From NCBI RefSeq assembly GCF_004016445.2, contig NZ_SADT02000002.1:930001-994000 (forward strand): a stretch of 64,000 nt of DNA. Direction: 5' to 3'. Below, piece by piece: positions 33,579 through 42,820 of this stretch (the stretch's first letter is position 1; every line of letters starts with the position of its first letter). This DNA is from Mesorhizobium sp. M2E.F.Ca.ET.219.01.1.1 (GTDB taxonomy: Bacteria > Pseudomonadota > Alphaproteobacteria > Rhizobiales > Rhizobiaceae). The notes below the pieces were generated by a model. That model made no database searches, was not told the origin of the DNA, and was given only the letters and a program-made list of their open reading frames with translations. A program made the position numbers and the translations under genes.

Positions 33579-34778
33579 ATGGTCGCGATGGACACGGCGC
33601 GGAATGCAAGCGCAGCCATGGCGGGCCTGCTGCCGATCATGGCAGCGGTTTTCGCCGGATTCCTGCTGATCGGCCTGGCGCTGCCGGTCCTGCCGCTGCA
33701 TCTTCACCAGGGGCTGGGCTTCGGACCCTTCGCCGTCGGGCTGGTGACGGGCAGCCAGTTCGTAGCCTCGCTTTTGTCGCGGATCGGCGCCGGAAACTAC
33801 GCCGATGCGCGCGGCGGCAAGCGGGCGGTCGTCGTCGGCCTGATCGCCGCCGCCCTGGCCGGGTTCATCTATCTCGGATCGCTCGCATTGCTCGATCGAC
33901 CAGCGGCGTCCGCGTCCATGCTGTTCGTTGGCCGGGCCGTACTGGGTGCGGCGGAAAGCTTCATCATCACGGGTGGTGTGGCCTGGGAATTGGCGCTGGC
34001 CGGCGGGCAGCACTCCGGCAAGGTCATCGCCTGGGTCGGCACTGCGATGTTCGCCGCTCTGGCGCTCGGGGCGCCCGTCGGGTCCGCGCTCTATGCGGCC
34101 GGAGGCTTCGCTGCGATTGCTTTCGCCACCATCGTCCTGCCATTTGCAACGCTCCTCGCCACGCTGCCGATGCACGGTGTCGGGCCGGCTGGCGCAACGG
34201 CTCGGCAATCCTGGACGAGCGTCGCGCAAGCCGTCTGGCTTCCCGGCGTGGGGGCGGCTCTCAGCAGCCTCGGCTATGGCGCGATCCTGTCCTTCGCGGC
34301 ACTGCTCTTTTCCGAGCGCGGCTGGCATCCCGTCTGGCTTCCGTTCACGGCCTACGCGGCATCGCTGATTGCGGCGCGGCTCTGTTTCGGCCAGTTGCCC
34401 GACAGGCTTGGAGGCGCTCGAGTTGCCGCAATCTTCGTGGCCGTCGAAGCGGTGGGTCTGCTGTTGATCTGGTCGGCGCCCGGACCGCTGGTTGCCACCC
34501 TAGGCGCAGGCCTGACGGGTCTCGGATATTCGCTTGTCTATCCCGGTCTCGGCGCCGAGGCCCTGAGCCATCTTCCGTCAGGCAGCCGCGGCCTTGCCAT
34601 GGGGCTCTACACAGTCTTCCTCGATGTGGCGCTCGGCTTCGGCAGTCCGGTGCTCGGTCTGGTCGCAGCGTCGGCAGGGCTGCAATTCGTCTTCCTCGCT
34701 GTCGCTGCTGCTGCGGTTCCGGCCTTGGCCATCGCGCTCCTGCTTCGGCGCAAGTCATCCGCCGTACGGAGAGTGTAG
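33579..34778 (+). CDS. MFS transporter, YhhS/arabinose-efflux type
   Basis: A 399-residue major facilitator with 12 hydrophobic segments. FAGFLLIGLALPVLPLHLHQ forms helix 1 and GAGNYADARGGKRAVVVGLI the loop 2-3 signature. The second half includes GLGYSLVYPGLGAEALSHLP, as in the YfcJ/YhhS group of exporters. It begins 9 bases after the alcohol dehydrogenase stop and is likely co-transcribed. Export of the dehydrogenase's substrate or product is possible. Confidence 0.92.
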   Translation: MVAMDTARNASAAMAGLLPIMAAVFAGFLLIGLALPVLPLHLHQGLGFGPFAVGLVTGSQFVASLLSRIGAGNYADARGGKRAVVVGLIAAALAGFIYLGSLALLDRPAASASMLFVGRAVLGAAESFIITGGVAWELALAGGQHSGKVIAWVGTAMFAALALGAPVGSALYAAGGFAAIAFATIVLPFATLLATLPMHGVGPAGATARQSWTSVAQAVWLPGVGAALSSLGYGAILSFAALLFSERGWHPVWLPFTAYAASLIAARLCFGQLPDRLGGARVAAIFVAVEAVGLLLIWSAPGPLVATLGAGLTGLGYSLVYPGLGAEALSHLPSGSRGLAMGLYTVFLDVALGFGSPVLGLVAASAGLQFVFLAVAAAAVPALAIALLLRRKSSAVRRV

Positions 34779-34829
34779 CCGGCGAGCTGCCGCCGCTCCG
34801 CCGTGCTGGTGGTCAGAAGCCAGCCAGCT

Positions 34830-35351
34830 TCAGCGCCGTGGCACCTCGGCCCACAGCTTCTTGGCAAATCCGCGCTTGTCCAGCGCCCACGCCGAGCCGT
34901 TCACCACCGCCTTGCCACTGGCGCACTTGTAGGAATAGACGGCGTCGTGGCCTGTCGCGAAGGCCGGCACGACGTCGGCGTTCGCGATGGTCTTGCAGAA
35001 TTCGTCCGCGCCGGGATTGTCGCGCGCGGCATTCATCCTGGCGCAGGGCAGGTTGGCGCCGACGAAGCAGGCCAGCACCTTGCCGTTCATGCAGCGATAG
35101 TTGGCCTGGGTCTGCAGCTCCTGCTCCTGCGGTGCATTCTTGGCGTCGGGAAAGAGCTTTTTGAACGCCTTGACCGTGCCGCCGTAGAGTTCGTGCGAAT
35201 AGGGGCGGATGGTGTCGTCGTTCTTCACCTGGCGGCAGAAGCCGTAGAGATCCTGCGCCGCGGCAGCCGGCGCCGGCGCGGCGCTGGCGGCCGCGACGGC
35301 GACAAAGGCCGAAAGCAGCGATGCGGCAAAAAAGCCGATTGTCGCGGTCAT
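34830..35351 (-). CDS. Exported cysteine-rich hypothetical protein
   Basis: A 173-residue protein with a signal peptide (MTATIGFFAASLLSAFVAVA ending in AAASAAPAPA). The mature part has about eight cysteines in two similar blocks (LYGFCRQVKNDDTIRPY, ANYRCMNGKVLACFVGANLP, EFCKTIANADVVPAFATGHD, SYKCASGKAVV), so it probably forms several disulfides. No family is recognised. Two ATGs are adjacent after GAGGAGGTC; the second is taken. It is divergent from the cupin gene at 35431. Confidence 0.78.
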   Translation of the reverse strand: MTATIGFFAASLLSAFVAVAAASAAPAPAAAAQDLYGFCRQVKNDDTIRPYSHELYGGTVKAFKKLFPDAKNAPQEQELQTQANYRCMNGKVLACFVGANLPCARMNAARDNPGADEFCKTIANADVVPAFATGHDAVYSYKCASGKAVVNGSAWALDKRGFAKKLWAEVPRR

Positions 35352-35430
35352 CATGACCTCCTCGGTTGACCGGAGCAAAACGCGCGGGAAACCGTTAGAC
35401 CCGATGATTGAGGTTGCAGGAGTGGCAAGC

Positions 35431-35961
35431 ATGGCGCAACTGGTCAAAAAGCAGGAGCCTCTCACCTTTCGCTTCGCCGATGACGGGCTGGTGCCCAACC
35501 ATCCGCGCTGGCCCATGCTTGTCTATCCCGGCGCGGTGCCGCTACCGGACGACGTCGACCCGGCGGCCGTCTTCGAGGATATTTTCGGCGCGAATGGCTG
35601 GGGCGACAGCTGGCGCGACGGCATCTACGGCTTCGTCCACTATCACTCGCGCATTCATGAGGTTCTAGGCATCGCGCGCGGCTCCGCCGAGGTGCGCTTC
35701 GGCGGCGACAAGGGCAAGGTGATCGAGGTCAAGCCGGGCGACGTGGCGGTCCTGCCGGCCGGCACGGGCCACCAGCGCCTGTCCGCCTCCGCGGATCTGC
35801 TCGTGGTCGGCGCCTATCCGCCCTTCGGCACATACGATCTGTGCCGGAGCCCGGAGCAGCATGCCGAGGCGCTGCGCACGATCCCGGAGGTCCGCCGTCC
35901 CGACAAGGACCCGATCCATGGCAGCGACGGGCCGTTGCTGAAAGCATGGAGCGAAGGCTGA
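35431..35961 (+). CDS. YjlB-like cupin protein
   Basis: A 176-residue cupin related to Bacillus YjlB. RFADDGLVPNHPRWPMLVYP opens the domain, FVHYHSRIHEVLGIARGSAE carries the metal His residues, and VKPGDVAVLPAGTGHQRLSA closes it. The function of YjlB is unknown. The start at 35431 has CAGGAG; an ATG 9 codons upstream is possible. It is followed immediately (TGAAATG) by the RibD-like reductase, so the two are an operon. Confidence 0.86.
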   Translation: MAQLVKKQEPLTFRFADDGLVPNHPRWPMLVYPGAVPLPDDVDPAAVFEDIFGANGWGDSWRDGIYGFVHYHSRIHEVLGIARGSAEVRFGGDKGKVIEVKPGDVAVLPAGTGHQRLSASADLLVVGAYPPFGTYDLCRSPEQHAEALRTIPEVRRPDKDPIHGSDGPLLKAWSEG

Positions 35962-35962
35962 A

Positions 35963-36568
35963 ATGGCAAGGATCATCGCCATCGAGCATCTGACGCTGGA
36001 CGGTGTGTTCCAGGCGCCGGCGCGGGCGGACGAAGACACGCGCAATGGTTTTGCGCATGGCGGCTGGAGCAATCCGGGCAATGATCCCAAGATGCAGGAG
36101 GTCATCGGCCGCGCCATGGCCGGCGGCTGGTCGCTGCTCGCCGGCCGCACGACCTATGAGGATCTATACGAAGCCTGGGCTGTCCGACAGCCGGCCAGTC
36201 CGATGACCAGGGCGCTGACCGGCGCGCGGAAATTCGTCGCCTCGCATGACGGCGGCTATGAGCCGCGCTGGGAGAATTCGACGCTGCTTGCCGGCGATGC
36301 CGCAGAGGCAGTGCGCAAGCTCAAGCAAGGCCTTGACAAGACGCTGGTCATGTTCGGCAGCGGCAAGCTGCTGCGCGCGCTGATGCGGCACGGGCTTGTC
36401 GACGAGCTGGTGCTGATGGTCCACCCCCTGGTGCTTGGGGAAGGCTCGCGCCTTTTCGAGCCGGGACAGGCGCCTGCGGCGCTGAAGCTGTCGGACCAAG
36501 TCTCGACCGCGACGGGCGTGGCGATCCTCAGCTACGCATTCGACGGCAACACGGCGGTGGGGGAGTAG
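35963..36568 (+). CDS. Dihydrofolate reductase/RibD C-terminal-like protein
   Basis: A 201-residue protein of the RibD_C / DHFR-like fold, which often binds NADPH. MARIIAIEHLTLDGVFQAPA, AGGWSLLAGRTTYEDLYEAW and LKQGLDKTLVMFGSGKLLRA are characteristic, as is DELVLMVHPLVLGEGSRLF. Stand-alone members are annotated as dihydrofolate reductase family but most have unknown substrates. One base separates it from the preceding cupin stop. Confidence 0.92.
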   Translation: MARIIAIEHLTLDGVFQAPARADEDTRNGFAHGGWSNPGNDPKMQEVIGRAMAGGWSLLAGRTTYEDLYEAWAVRQPASPMTRALTGARKFVASHDGGYEPRWENSTLLAGDAAEAVRKLKQGLDKTLVMFGSGKLLRALMRHGLVDELVLMVHPLVLGEGSRLFEPGQAPAALKLSDQVSTATGVAILSYAFDGNTAVGE

Positions 36569-36584
36569 AAACCATGCCGCGGCC

Positions 36585-36944
36585 CTACGGATAATGCTCC
36601 TTCTTCGGCGCGTAGATTGCCGGATCGAAATCCAGTTCCTTCGGCAGCTTCTGGCTCGAGCACTGCAGATGCATCTGGCGGGCGAGCAGCCGTCGCTGCT
36701 GCCGCTCATGCTCCTTCACCGCCGCCACCATCCCCATGCTGTAAGGCCCAAGCAGCACGCCAAAACCCCAGCCGGGATGGTCCTTCTCGCGCTGCGCGTA
36801 GTTAGCGGCAGCGGCGCGGGCCTGCTGGCATCCCGGCGATGCCCATTTCGGATCCTGCTGCGACAGCGAGGCGCCGTAGTCGGCCGGAGAGGACACGCAT
36901 CCAGCCACACCCGCGCAGAGCGCGGCGATCACCACATTTCTCAT
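36585..36944 (-). CDS. Putative lipoprotein, 119 aa
   Basis: MRNVVIAALCAGVAGCVSSP has a lipobox VAGC (Cys16), so it should be lipidated in the envelope. The rest is polar: PGCQQARAAAANYAQREKDH, a small hydrophobic patch (WGFGVLLGPYSMGMVAAVKE) and a charged tail. No family is named. It lies convergent with the RibD-like gene. Confidence 0.78.
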   Translation of the reverse strand: MRNVVIAALCAGVAGCVSSPADYGASLSQQDPKWASPGCQQARAAAANYAQREKDHPGWGFGVLLGPYSMGMVAAVKEHERQQRRLLARQMHLQCSSQKLPKELDFDPAIYAPKKEHYP

Positions 36945-37142
36945 CCTTGAGTCCCCGCTAATTTAGGCCGGAGAGACCACAGAATGCTTCTTCGCACAAG
37001 CGAGATGGCGGCAAAAGGCGGATGGAGGCCTGGAAGCCGCCATCGCCGTCCTTCAGCATGTTCAGAATCTTTCCGAGACCCCGTTCCGTTTTCTCCCGCC
37101 GTTTCGTCCTTCGTTCATTCCGCAACGAAAAGGAGAGCCGCA

Positions 37143-37457
37143 ATGGCTGGAATGGTCGTCATCTACAAGCAGCCAACCGACGCGCAGGCGTTCGACAAGC
37201 ACTATTTCGAGACGCACATTCCGCTGGCCAAGAAGATACCGCGCTTGAGGAAATACGAGGTCAGCCAAGGGCCGATCACGGTGCTGGCCGGACCGTCCGA
37301 CGTCTACCTGATCGGGACGCTTCATTTCGACGATCTCGACGCCATGAAGGAGGGTTTCGCGAGCCCGGAGGGAAAAGCGGCCGGCGCGGATCGTCGGCTT
37401 TACGCGCCTGATGAGTCAGGCGTCCAGATTTTCCTTTTCGACAGCCGGGAGGTCTAG
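37143..37457 (+). CDS. EthD-family protein
   Basis: A 104-residue small ferredoxin-like protein of the EthD family. MAGMVVIYKQPTDAQAFDKH, YFETHIPLAKKIPRLRKYEV and YLIGTLHFDDLDAMKEGFAS are the family blocks. EthD-type proteins assist or resemble monooxygenase-associated enzymes; a role here cannot be told. The start at 37143 has AAAGGAGAG upstream. Confidence 0.9.
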   Translation: MAGMVVIYKQPTDAQAFDKHYFETHIPLAKKIPRLRKYEVSQGPITVLAGPSDVYLIGTLHFDDLDAMKEGFASPEGKAAGADRRLYAPDESGVQIFLFDSREV

Positions 37458-37542
37458 AACCGGCGATGGGGTGATCCGTCCGCGGCTCGCCTGTCGAGAA
37501 AGGTCTCGTCCGCAGCCTGTTCGACATTGAATGTGATCGGCT

Positions 37543-37842
37543 TCAGCCTTTGCGCCGGCTGCGCTTCATCGGCGCTGGATTATCCGCAGGCGGCCCTTCC
37601 GGCCGGTTTTCCATAGCCTTGCGCGCCAGCGCTTCGGCTGCCAGCGGGTCTGGTTGGCCGGCCGGTATCGTTACCGCCCCGGGCAACGCGGCGCCTGGCT
37701 GCTCGCCCAGCCCCTTGTCCTCGCGCTCGATTTCTTCGCAAGCCCGATGCCAGTGTTCCTCGTGTTGGCCATCCGCTTCGCCGCTGCGTTGCCAGATTTC
37801 ATAGGCGCGGCGTTGGATGCGTTCATATTTGTCATTCGCCAT
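37543..37842 (-). CDS. DUF2934 protein
   Basis: A 99-residue protein with the DUF2934 motif at the N-terminus (YERIQRRAYEIWQRSGEADG, QHEEHWHRACEEIERED). The C-terminal 60 residues are rich in Pro, Ala and basic residues and probably unfolded. The start follows GGAGGAACGG, the same leader seen at the other DUF2934 gene (20617). It lacks the helical module carried by that paralogue. Function unknown. Confidence 0.85.
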   Translation of the reverse strand: MANDKYERIQRRAYEIWQRSGEADGQHEEHWHRACEEIEREDKGLGEQPGAALPGAVTIPAGQPDPLAAEALARKAMENRPEGPPADNPAPMKRSRRKG

Positions 37843-37927
37843 CGTCCGTTCCTCCGATATCTGTCTCGAAACGCGCGCTCGCCGCGAATGATCCATCACG
37901 CGGGAACGGAAACGGATATGGCTCCGC

Positions 37928-38479
37928 TCAGAATTTCCGGCTGAGATAGGCCGATCCGCCAAGCCCGAACCGCCACTCGAGTTCCACCGCCTTGGTCAGG
38001 CCGATCCGGCGGCCGCTGACGATCGCGGCCGGATCGGTCCGCGACGGGGCAAATTCGAATGGCGGCGCGGTGAGCGGCAGCCGATTGTGCGAGCCGTCGA
38101 TGCCCAGCGCCTGGCAGAGCTTGCCGGGACCGGAGCAGAGCAGCCGCTCGTCATCTATGCCGCGCCGGCCGCGCATCTCGGTGATGCCGGATTGCGGCTG
38201 GATCGCGCGGATCAGCACGGCGCTGCCCGGCAGGCACACCGCGTTCAGGCACCAGTGCAGGCCGTAGGAACGATACACATAGGCCGTGCCGGGCGCGCCA
38301 TACATCGGCGCATTGCGCGGCGTGCGGCCGCGATAGGCGTGCGAGGCGGGATCGTCGGGCCGGTAGGCCTCGGTCTCGACGATGATGCCGCCGACACCGG
38401 AGAGCGCAAGCGTGGCGCCGATCAGCGCGCGGGCGACTACCAGCGCATCGCGAGCGAAGAAGTCGCGATCAGGCGGCAT
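37928..38479 (-). CDS. DNA-3-methyladenine glycosylase, AAG/MPG family
   Basis: A 183-residue base-excision repair enzyme that removes alkylated purines. [20 protein letters not shown] begins the domain. [20 protein letters not shown] has the catalytic Glu region of MPG, and [36 protein letters not shown] are conserved in the family. The length is normal for bacterial members. Monocistronic as far as I can see. Confidence 0.95.
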   Translation of the reverse strand: MPPDRDFFARDALVVARALIGATLALSGVGGIIVETEAYRPDDPASHAYRGRTPRNAPMYGAPGTAYVYRSYGLHWCLNAVCLPGSAVLIRAIQPQSGITEMRGRRGIDDERLLCSGPGKLCQALGIDGSHNRLPLTAPPFEFAPSRTDPAAIVSGRRIGLTKAVELEWRFGLGGSAYLSRKF

Positions 38480-38626
38480 GGCGGCCCGCGCTGGTCAGAT
38501 AGGCCATGATCATCCTGCCGGCGCGCTGCCGTGATCGCCTTGTTCGTGTTGATAGCGGCTGTGATGATGCTGAAACCGGACCTAGTGTGGCTGGCGCAAC
38601 AACATCCATCGCGCTTCTTGCTGGCT

Positions 38627-39058
38627 CTAGCAGACAATCACCTCTAGGTAGTCGGGTGAAGCGAGGCTGAACATGAGTGCGTCGCGCGTGATGATCGGGA
38701 CCCTTCTCACGCGCGCCGTCGCGATCAGATAGCAATCACCTGGGTCCTTGTGGCCGGTATCGGTTATTACAGCAGCTGCCTCGCAGGCAATACGCTGCTT
38801 GATGGGGACAATCTTCGCTCCTGTGGCAGCCACCGCCGCCGAGAACCACTTCGACGGGGTTCCCGTGCCGAGATTCGGCGGGTCCTTATGCGCAGGCTTG
38901 CGGGAGGCGATCGTCAATTCCCATGCCGTGATCGGTGACACGTAAAGCGTTCCGGAGGATTGGCCATCGGCAATCGCGACAAGGGCTTCTTCGGAAAGCG
39001 TGCCGGCTGCCGTCACCAGCCAATAAAGTGTATGGGTGTCGAGCAGGGCGCCTGGCAA
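38627..39058 (-). CDS. PIN-domain toxin (VapC-like)
   Basis: A 143-residue PIN-domain ribonuclease. ALLDTHTLYWLV has the first acidic residue, SPITAWELTIASRK the conserved Glu, and GHKDPGDCYLIATARV the later acidic pair. This is the subfamily of type II toxins related to VapC. It appears to start at a TTG 3 bases after the stop of the small upstream gene, typical of an antitoxin-toxin pair with coupled translation. The RNA target is unknown. Confidence 0.88.
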   Translation of the reverse strand: MPGALLDTHTLYWLVTAAGTLSEEALVAIADGQSSGTLYVSPITAWELTIASRKPAHKDPPNLGTGTPSKWFSAAVAATGAKIVPIKQRIACEAAAVITDTGHKDPGDCYLIATARVRRVPIITRDALMFSLASPDYLEVIVC

Positions 39059-39061
39059 ACG

Positions 39062-39271
39062 TCAGTTCTTGGCGGTCGGTTTACGGACCTTGTCCGAGTC
39101 GTCTTTGAGTGCTTGCTCTGCTATCGGCTTTGTAAGATCCAGGCCTTTCTTCAGCGGCAATTGCGACGCCTTCAAGGAGTCTGCGCCGCGCACCTCCACG
39201 AAGCGACCGCTGCGTGAATCACGCACCGCCCATTTGCCTGTTGCTTCCTGTTTGATCTGCGCTTTGGTCAT
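39062..39271 (-). CDS. Probable antitoxin of the PIN toxin
   Basis: A 69-residue protein immediately upstream of the PIN gene. MTKAQIKQEATGKWAVRDSR, SGRFVEVRGADSL shows a short beta-like N-terminal region followed by a polar tail with KPIAEQALKDDSDKVRKPTA, which could wrap the toxin. I recognise no classical AbrB, PHD or RHH motif, so the family is not named. The assignment rests on position and size. Confidence 0.72.
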   Translation of the reverse strand: MTKAQIKQEATGKWAVRDSRSGRFVEVRGADSLKASQLPLKKGLDLTKPIAEQALKDDSDKVRKPTAKN

Positions 39272-39347
39272 AAGCTGAATATAACGACAAATTGCCCATG
39301 ATGCGAGCTTTCGATGCGCGGTGGCCGCTCCTTGGCTGCCTTGGCGC

Positions 39348-40496
39348 TCACCCCAGCAAATTGCGCGCCGCGCGCATGAAGATCCGCGAGCCGATCGGGA
39401 TCAGATCGTCGGGGAAATCATAGTCGGGATTGTGCAGCGATGGATGGTGCTCGCCGGCGCCGAGGAAGAACATCGCCGATTTGGCGCTGTGGCCGAAAAT
39501 GCCGAAATCCTCCGAGGCGCGCATCGGCAGCGCCGCCTCGCTGCGTAAAACGCCTTCCTCGTCGAGCGCGCGGTTGAGATGCTCGATCGCGTCCGGCGCG
39601 TTGACGCTGGCGACGAAGATCTCGTGATAGTCGAAGCGCATCGAGAGGCCGTGCTTGGCCGCGATCTTCGCGGCAAGCGCCTCCGCGGCGGCGACGAGTT
39701 CGGCCATGCGCTCGTCGCGCCTTGTGCGCAGCGTCGCCCACACTTCCGCATAGCCCGGCGCGATGCCGAACACTGCTTCGCCCATCGAGCAATGGGTGAC
39801 GGTCACCATGCTGAAATCGTCGTCCGCGAAAGTGCCGCGCCCGAGCGCGGGCAGCGCCGGCATCAATTCGCTGACGGCCGGCATCGGCGAGATGCCGGTC
39901 TCGGGCATCGAGGAATGCGTGGTCTTGCCTTCGAGCGCGATGCGCATGCCGCGCGAGGCGCAGTTGACGGTGCCGGCCTTGAGCCGCGCCTCGCCGAACG
40001 GCACGCCCGGCAGGTTGTGCAGCGAAAAGGCGAAATCCGGCGCGATCTCGGCAAAACGCGGATCGGCGACGACGCCGGCCGCGCCATTGCCGGTTTCCTC
40101 GGCCGGTTGAAACATCAGCACCACGCGGCCGCGCGCCGGGCGGTCGCGCCCGAATTGGCGGCCAAGCGCTGCCAGGATCGCGGTGTGCCCGTCATGTCCG
40201 CACATATGCGACTTGCCCGGCACCTGCGAGGAATGCTCGACGCCCGAAAGCTCCTCGATCGGCAGCGCGTCGAGCTCGGAGCGGAACAGCACCGTCGGCC
40301 CGGCCTGGCCGCTGTCATAGACCGCCGCCACGCCGTGCCCCCCAAGCCCCGTCAGCACCTTGTCCGGCCCGGTATCGGCGAGGAAGGCGACCACTTCCTT
40401 CGCCGTCTTCTCCTCCTCGTTCGAAATCTCCGGCTGCCGGTGCAGCTTGCGGCGCCATTCGGTCAACTCGATGAGGTCGCGGTTGGTCAGGGTCAT
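39348..40496 (-). CDS. M20-family amidohydrolase (hippurate hydrolase-like)
   Basis: A 382-residue metallo-hydrolase cleaving N-acyl amino acids or similar amides. RRKLHRQPEISNEEEKTAKE starts the catalytic domain, GKSHMCGHDGHTAILAALG holds metal ligands, FQPAEETGNGAAGVV the catalytic Glu pair, and FSLHNLPGVPFGEA another His. The dimerisation domain lies near residues 175-290. The substrate is unknown. The gene stands alone. Confidence 0.95.
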   Translation of the reverse strand: MTLTNRDLIELTEWRRKLHRQPEISNEEEKTAKEVVAFLADTGPDKVLTGLGGHGVAAVYDSGQAGPTVLFRSELDALPIEELSGVEHSSQVPGKSHMCGHDGHTAILAALGRQFGRDRPARGRVVLMFQPAEETGNGAAGVVADPRFAEIAPDFAFSLHNLPGVPFGEARLKAGTVNCASRGMRIALEGKTTHSSMPETGISPMPAVSELMPALPALGRGTFADDDFSMVTVTHCSMGEAVFGIAPGYAEVWATLRTRRDERMAELVAAAEALAAKIAAKHGLSMRFDYHEIFVASVNAPDAIEHLNRALDEEGVLRSEAALPMRASEDFGIFGHSAKSAMFFLGAGEHHPSLHNPDYDFPDDLIPIGSRIFMRAARNLLG

Positions 40497-40778
40497 GGGT
40501 TGGGGGCTCCGCTAGGCGTTTCGGCTCACACAAACACGATAGGGTTTTTCTCGCGCCGTGCCATGCCGATCAATTCCAATAGGCCATTGGCGAATTCGCT
40601 GATGTCTGTGTGTCGACTCGCTCGCCTTCATTCCCCGATTGGATGGCGGGCATAATGGTCGTGGATTCGCTTAGCCTCATGGACGCTCAGACGCGCATCT
40701 TGTTACGCTGCGGAAATATCCCCTAACCGCCGGAATCCTTAACACGATTTTCATCCCGCTCGCCTAACCACGTTAAGC

Positions 40779-42785
40779 ATGGCAAAGCATGACGACCGGC
40801 TGGTTGCAGGCCCCTCTTCGGAGGGGCGGAGCGAGGCGGTGGAAGCCGGCATCCTGCGCGACCAGCTTGGCGATCTGAGCAAATGCGTCTTCATCTCGAT
40901 GCCTGTCGGCACGGTGCTCTCTGCGCTGATCCTGGTGGTGCAACTGATCTCCGGCGGCGGCCTTGCCGTGGTGCTCTGGTTTGTCGCGGTCGCCCTGATC
41001 AACGGCGCGCGCCTGGTGCTGGCGCTCGCCCAGTCCGACGCGGCCGACGACAGGCCGCAGGCGGTCCGCGCCCGGCTTTCCCTCTATGGCCTGCTGGCCC
41101 TCGCTTCGGGCATCGCCTGGTCGTTTCTGGCGCTGCTCAGCGACGGATACGCCACGGCTGAGGCGCCGCTCTACCTGATCATGCTGGCTGGCGCTTCCGC
41201 CGGGTCGGTCACCTACGGCACTTCCTACGCGCCGGCCTCGATCAACTTCATCACCTTGCCGCTGCTCATCGCCGCCGGCTGCGTGCTGGCGCATGGCAGC
41301 GTCGCCAATTACGTGCTTGCCTTCACCATCGCGATGTTTTTCGCCGGCATGGTCAGGAGCGCGCTGATCGGACAATCCCGCTTCCGCGAGACGAGCCGCC
41401 TCAAATATGAGGCGCGGGAGTTCGCTGCCGAGATGGAACGCAACTCCAGGCGCGATCCGCTGACGAATCTGCTCAACCGCTACGGGCTGGAGCAGGCGAT
41501 CGGCGAGCTCGGTCCTTCCGACGGCCCGTTCGTGGCCATGCTGATCGACCTCGACGGCTTCAAATCCGTCAACGACACCTACGGCCACAACATCGGCGAC
41601 GACCTTTTGGTCAAGGTGGCGCGCCGGATCGAGGACCACGCGCCGCAAGGCGCTACGATCGCGCGTATCGGCGGCGACGAGTTCGTGCTGCTTTTCTCCG
41701 CCGGCAGATCCTCGCGGCCGGCCGGCGAGCTTGCATCCGCCATCATCGCGGCCATCGCCAATCCGGACCCGGAGCTGAATTCGGTGCGCGTCGGCGCTTC
41801 GATCGGCGTCTACCAGGCGGAAAAGCCGCGCCTGACCGAGATGCTGCTCAAGGCCGACTTCGCGCTCTATGCCGCCAAGCGCGGCGGCAGGAACGAATAT
41901 TACCTGTTCGACGCCGGGCTGGATGCCGCGCTGGAGCGCAAGAACTGCATCGAGCGCGATCTGCGTGGAGCTATTGAAAGCGGCGCTCTTTGCTCCTGGT
42001 ATCAGCCCTTGGTGCGGCTCGACACCGGTGCGGTCGTCGGCTTCGAGGCGCTGCTGCGCTGGCACCACGAGGTCCACGGCGCCATCTCGCCGCCCGAGAT
42101 CGTCACCGCCGCGCGCGAGACCGGCCTGCTTTCGCTGCTGACCGAGACGGTATTCTTGAATTGCTGTGCCATGATCGGCGAGCTGATGCGGCAGGGACGC
42201 CCGGATGTTCGCGTCGCCATGAACCTCTCGCCGCGCGAGCTTGAGGCCGGCAATGTCGACGACATGATCCTCGATGGGCTGAAGGCGAAGGATGTGCCGG
42301 CCGCGATGCTCGAGATCGAGATCACCGAAGAGGCGCCGGTCGATCGCGCCCGGGTCGACGAGAAGGTCGAGCGCCTTGCCGATGCCGGCATATCGATCGT
42401 CCTCGACGATTTCGGCACCGGCTTCTCGACCCTGGTGTCGCTGAAGGACAGCCGCATCCGCAAGATCAAGATCGACAAGGATTTCGTGCGCGACCTGGCG
42501 AAATCCGTCGAGGACCAGGCCGTGGTCGAGGCGGTGATCGGCCTTGGCCGCACGCTCGGCATCGAGGTGATGGCCGAGGGCGTCGAGACCGACGCCGACC
42601 GCATGATCCTGCGCTCGCTGGGCTGCATGATAGCGCAAGGTTATCTGTTTTCGGCGGCACTCCCGATGCGCGACGCGCTCGCCTTCGACGCGGAGGGCGC
42701 CGAGGTTATTTCGAGCCGCTTCGCAATCCCCGCAGCGGCACCGCGGCGTGAGCAGGCGCCGCGAAAGGGCAGGGTGGCGACATAG
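40779..42785 (+). CDS. GGDEF-EAL cyclic-di-GMP enzyme with membrane domain
   Basis: A 668-residue protein. About five to six membrane helices fill residues 40-195 (for example VFISMPVGTVLSALILVVQL, ILMLAGASAGSVTYG-like segments). The GGDEF domain follows (RRDPLTNLLNRYGLEQAIGE, then the intact RIGGDEFVLLF), then an EAL domain (GFEALLRWHHEVHG, ISIVLDDFGTGFSTLVSLKD, KIKIDKDFVRDL, EVMAEGVETDADR). Both active-site signatures are intact, so it could make and break c-di-GMP. The I-site RxxD before GGDEF is not present. Transcribed alone; repeats follow it. Confidence 0.96.
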   Translation: MAKHDDRLVAGPSSEGRSEAVEAGILRDQLGDLSKCVFISMPVGTVLSALILVVQLISGGGLAVVLWFVAVALINGARLVLALAQSDAADDRPQAVRARLSLYGLLALASGIAWSFLALLSDGYATAEAPLYLIMLAGASAGSVTYGTSYAPASINFITLPLLIAAGCVLAHGSVANYVLAFTIAMFFAGMVRSALIGQSRFRETSRLKYEAREFAAEMERNSRRDPLTNLLNRYGLEQAIGELGPSDGPFVAMLIDLDGFKSVNDTYGHNIGDDLLVKVARRIEDHAPQGATIARIGGDEFVLLFSAGRSSRPAGELASAIIAAIANPDPELNSVRVGASIGVYQAEKPRLTEMLLKADFALYAAKRGGRNEYYLFDAGLDAALERKNCIERDLRGAIESGALCSWYQPLVRLDTGAVVGFEALLRWHHEVHGAISPPEIVTAARETGLLSLLTETVFLNCCAMIGELMRQGRPDVRVAMNLSPRELEAGNVDDMILDGLKAKDVPAAMLEIEITEEAPVDRARVDEKVERLADAGISIVLDDFGTGFSTLVSLKDSRIRKIKIDKDFVRDLAKSVEDQAVVEAVIGLGRTLGIEVMAEGVETDADRMILRSLGCMIAQGYLFSAALPMRDALAFDAEGAEVISSRFAIPAAAPRREQAPRKGRVAT

Positions 42786-42820
42786 CGGGCACCCTGGGGC
42801 AATCGCATATGGCAGCGCTG

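Noticed and set aside
32022..34328. 768-codon open frame on the minus strand
   Set aside because: Antisense across cupin, alcohol dehydrogenase and MFS genes, with no domain pattern.
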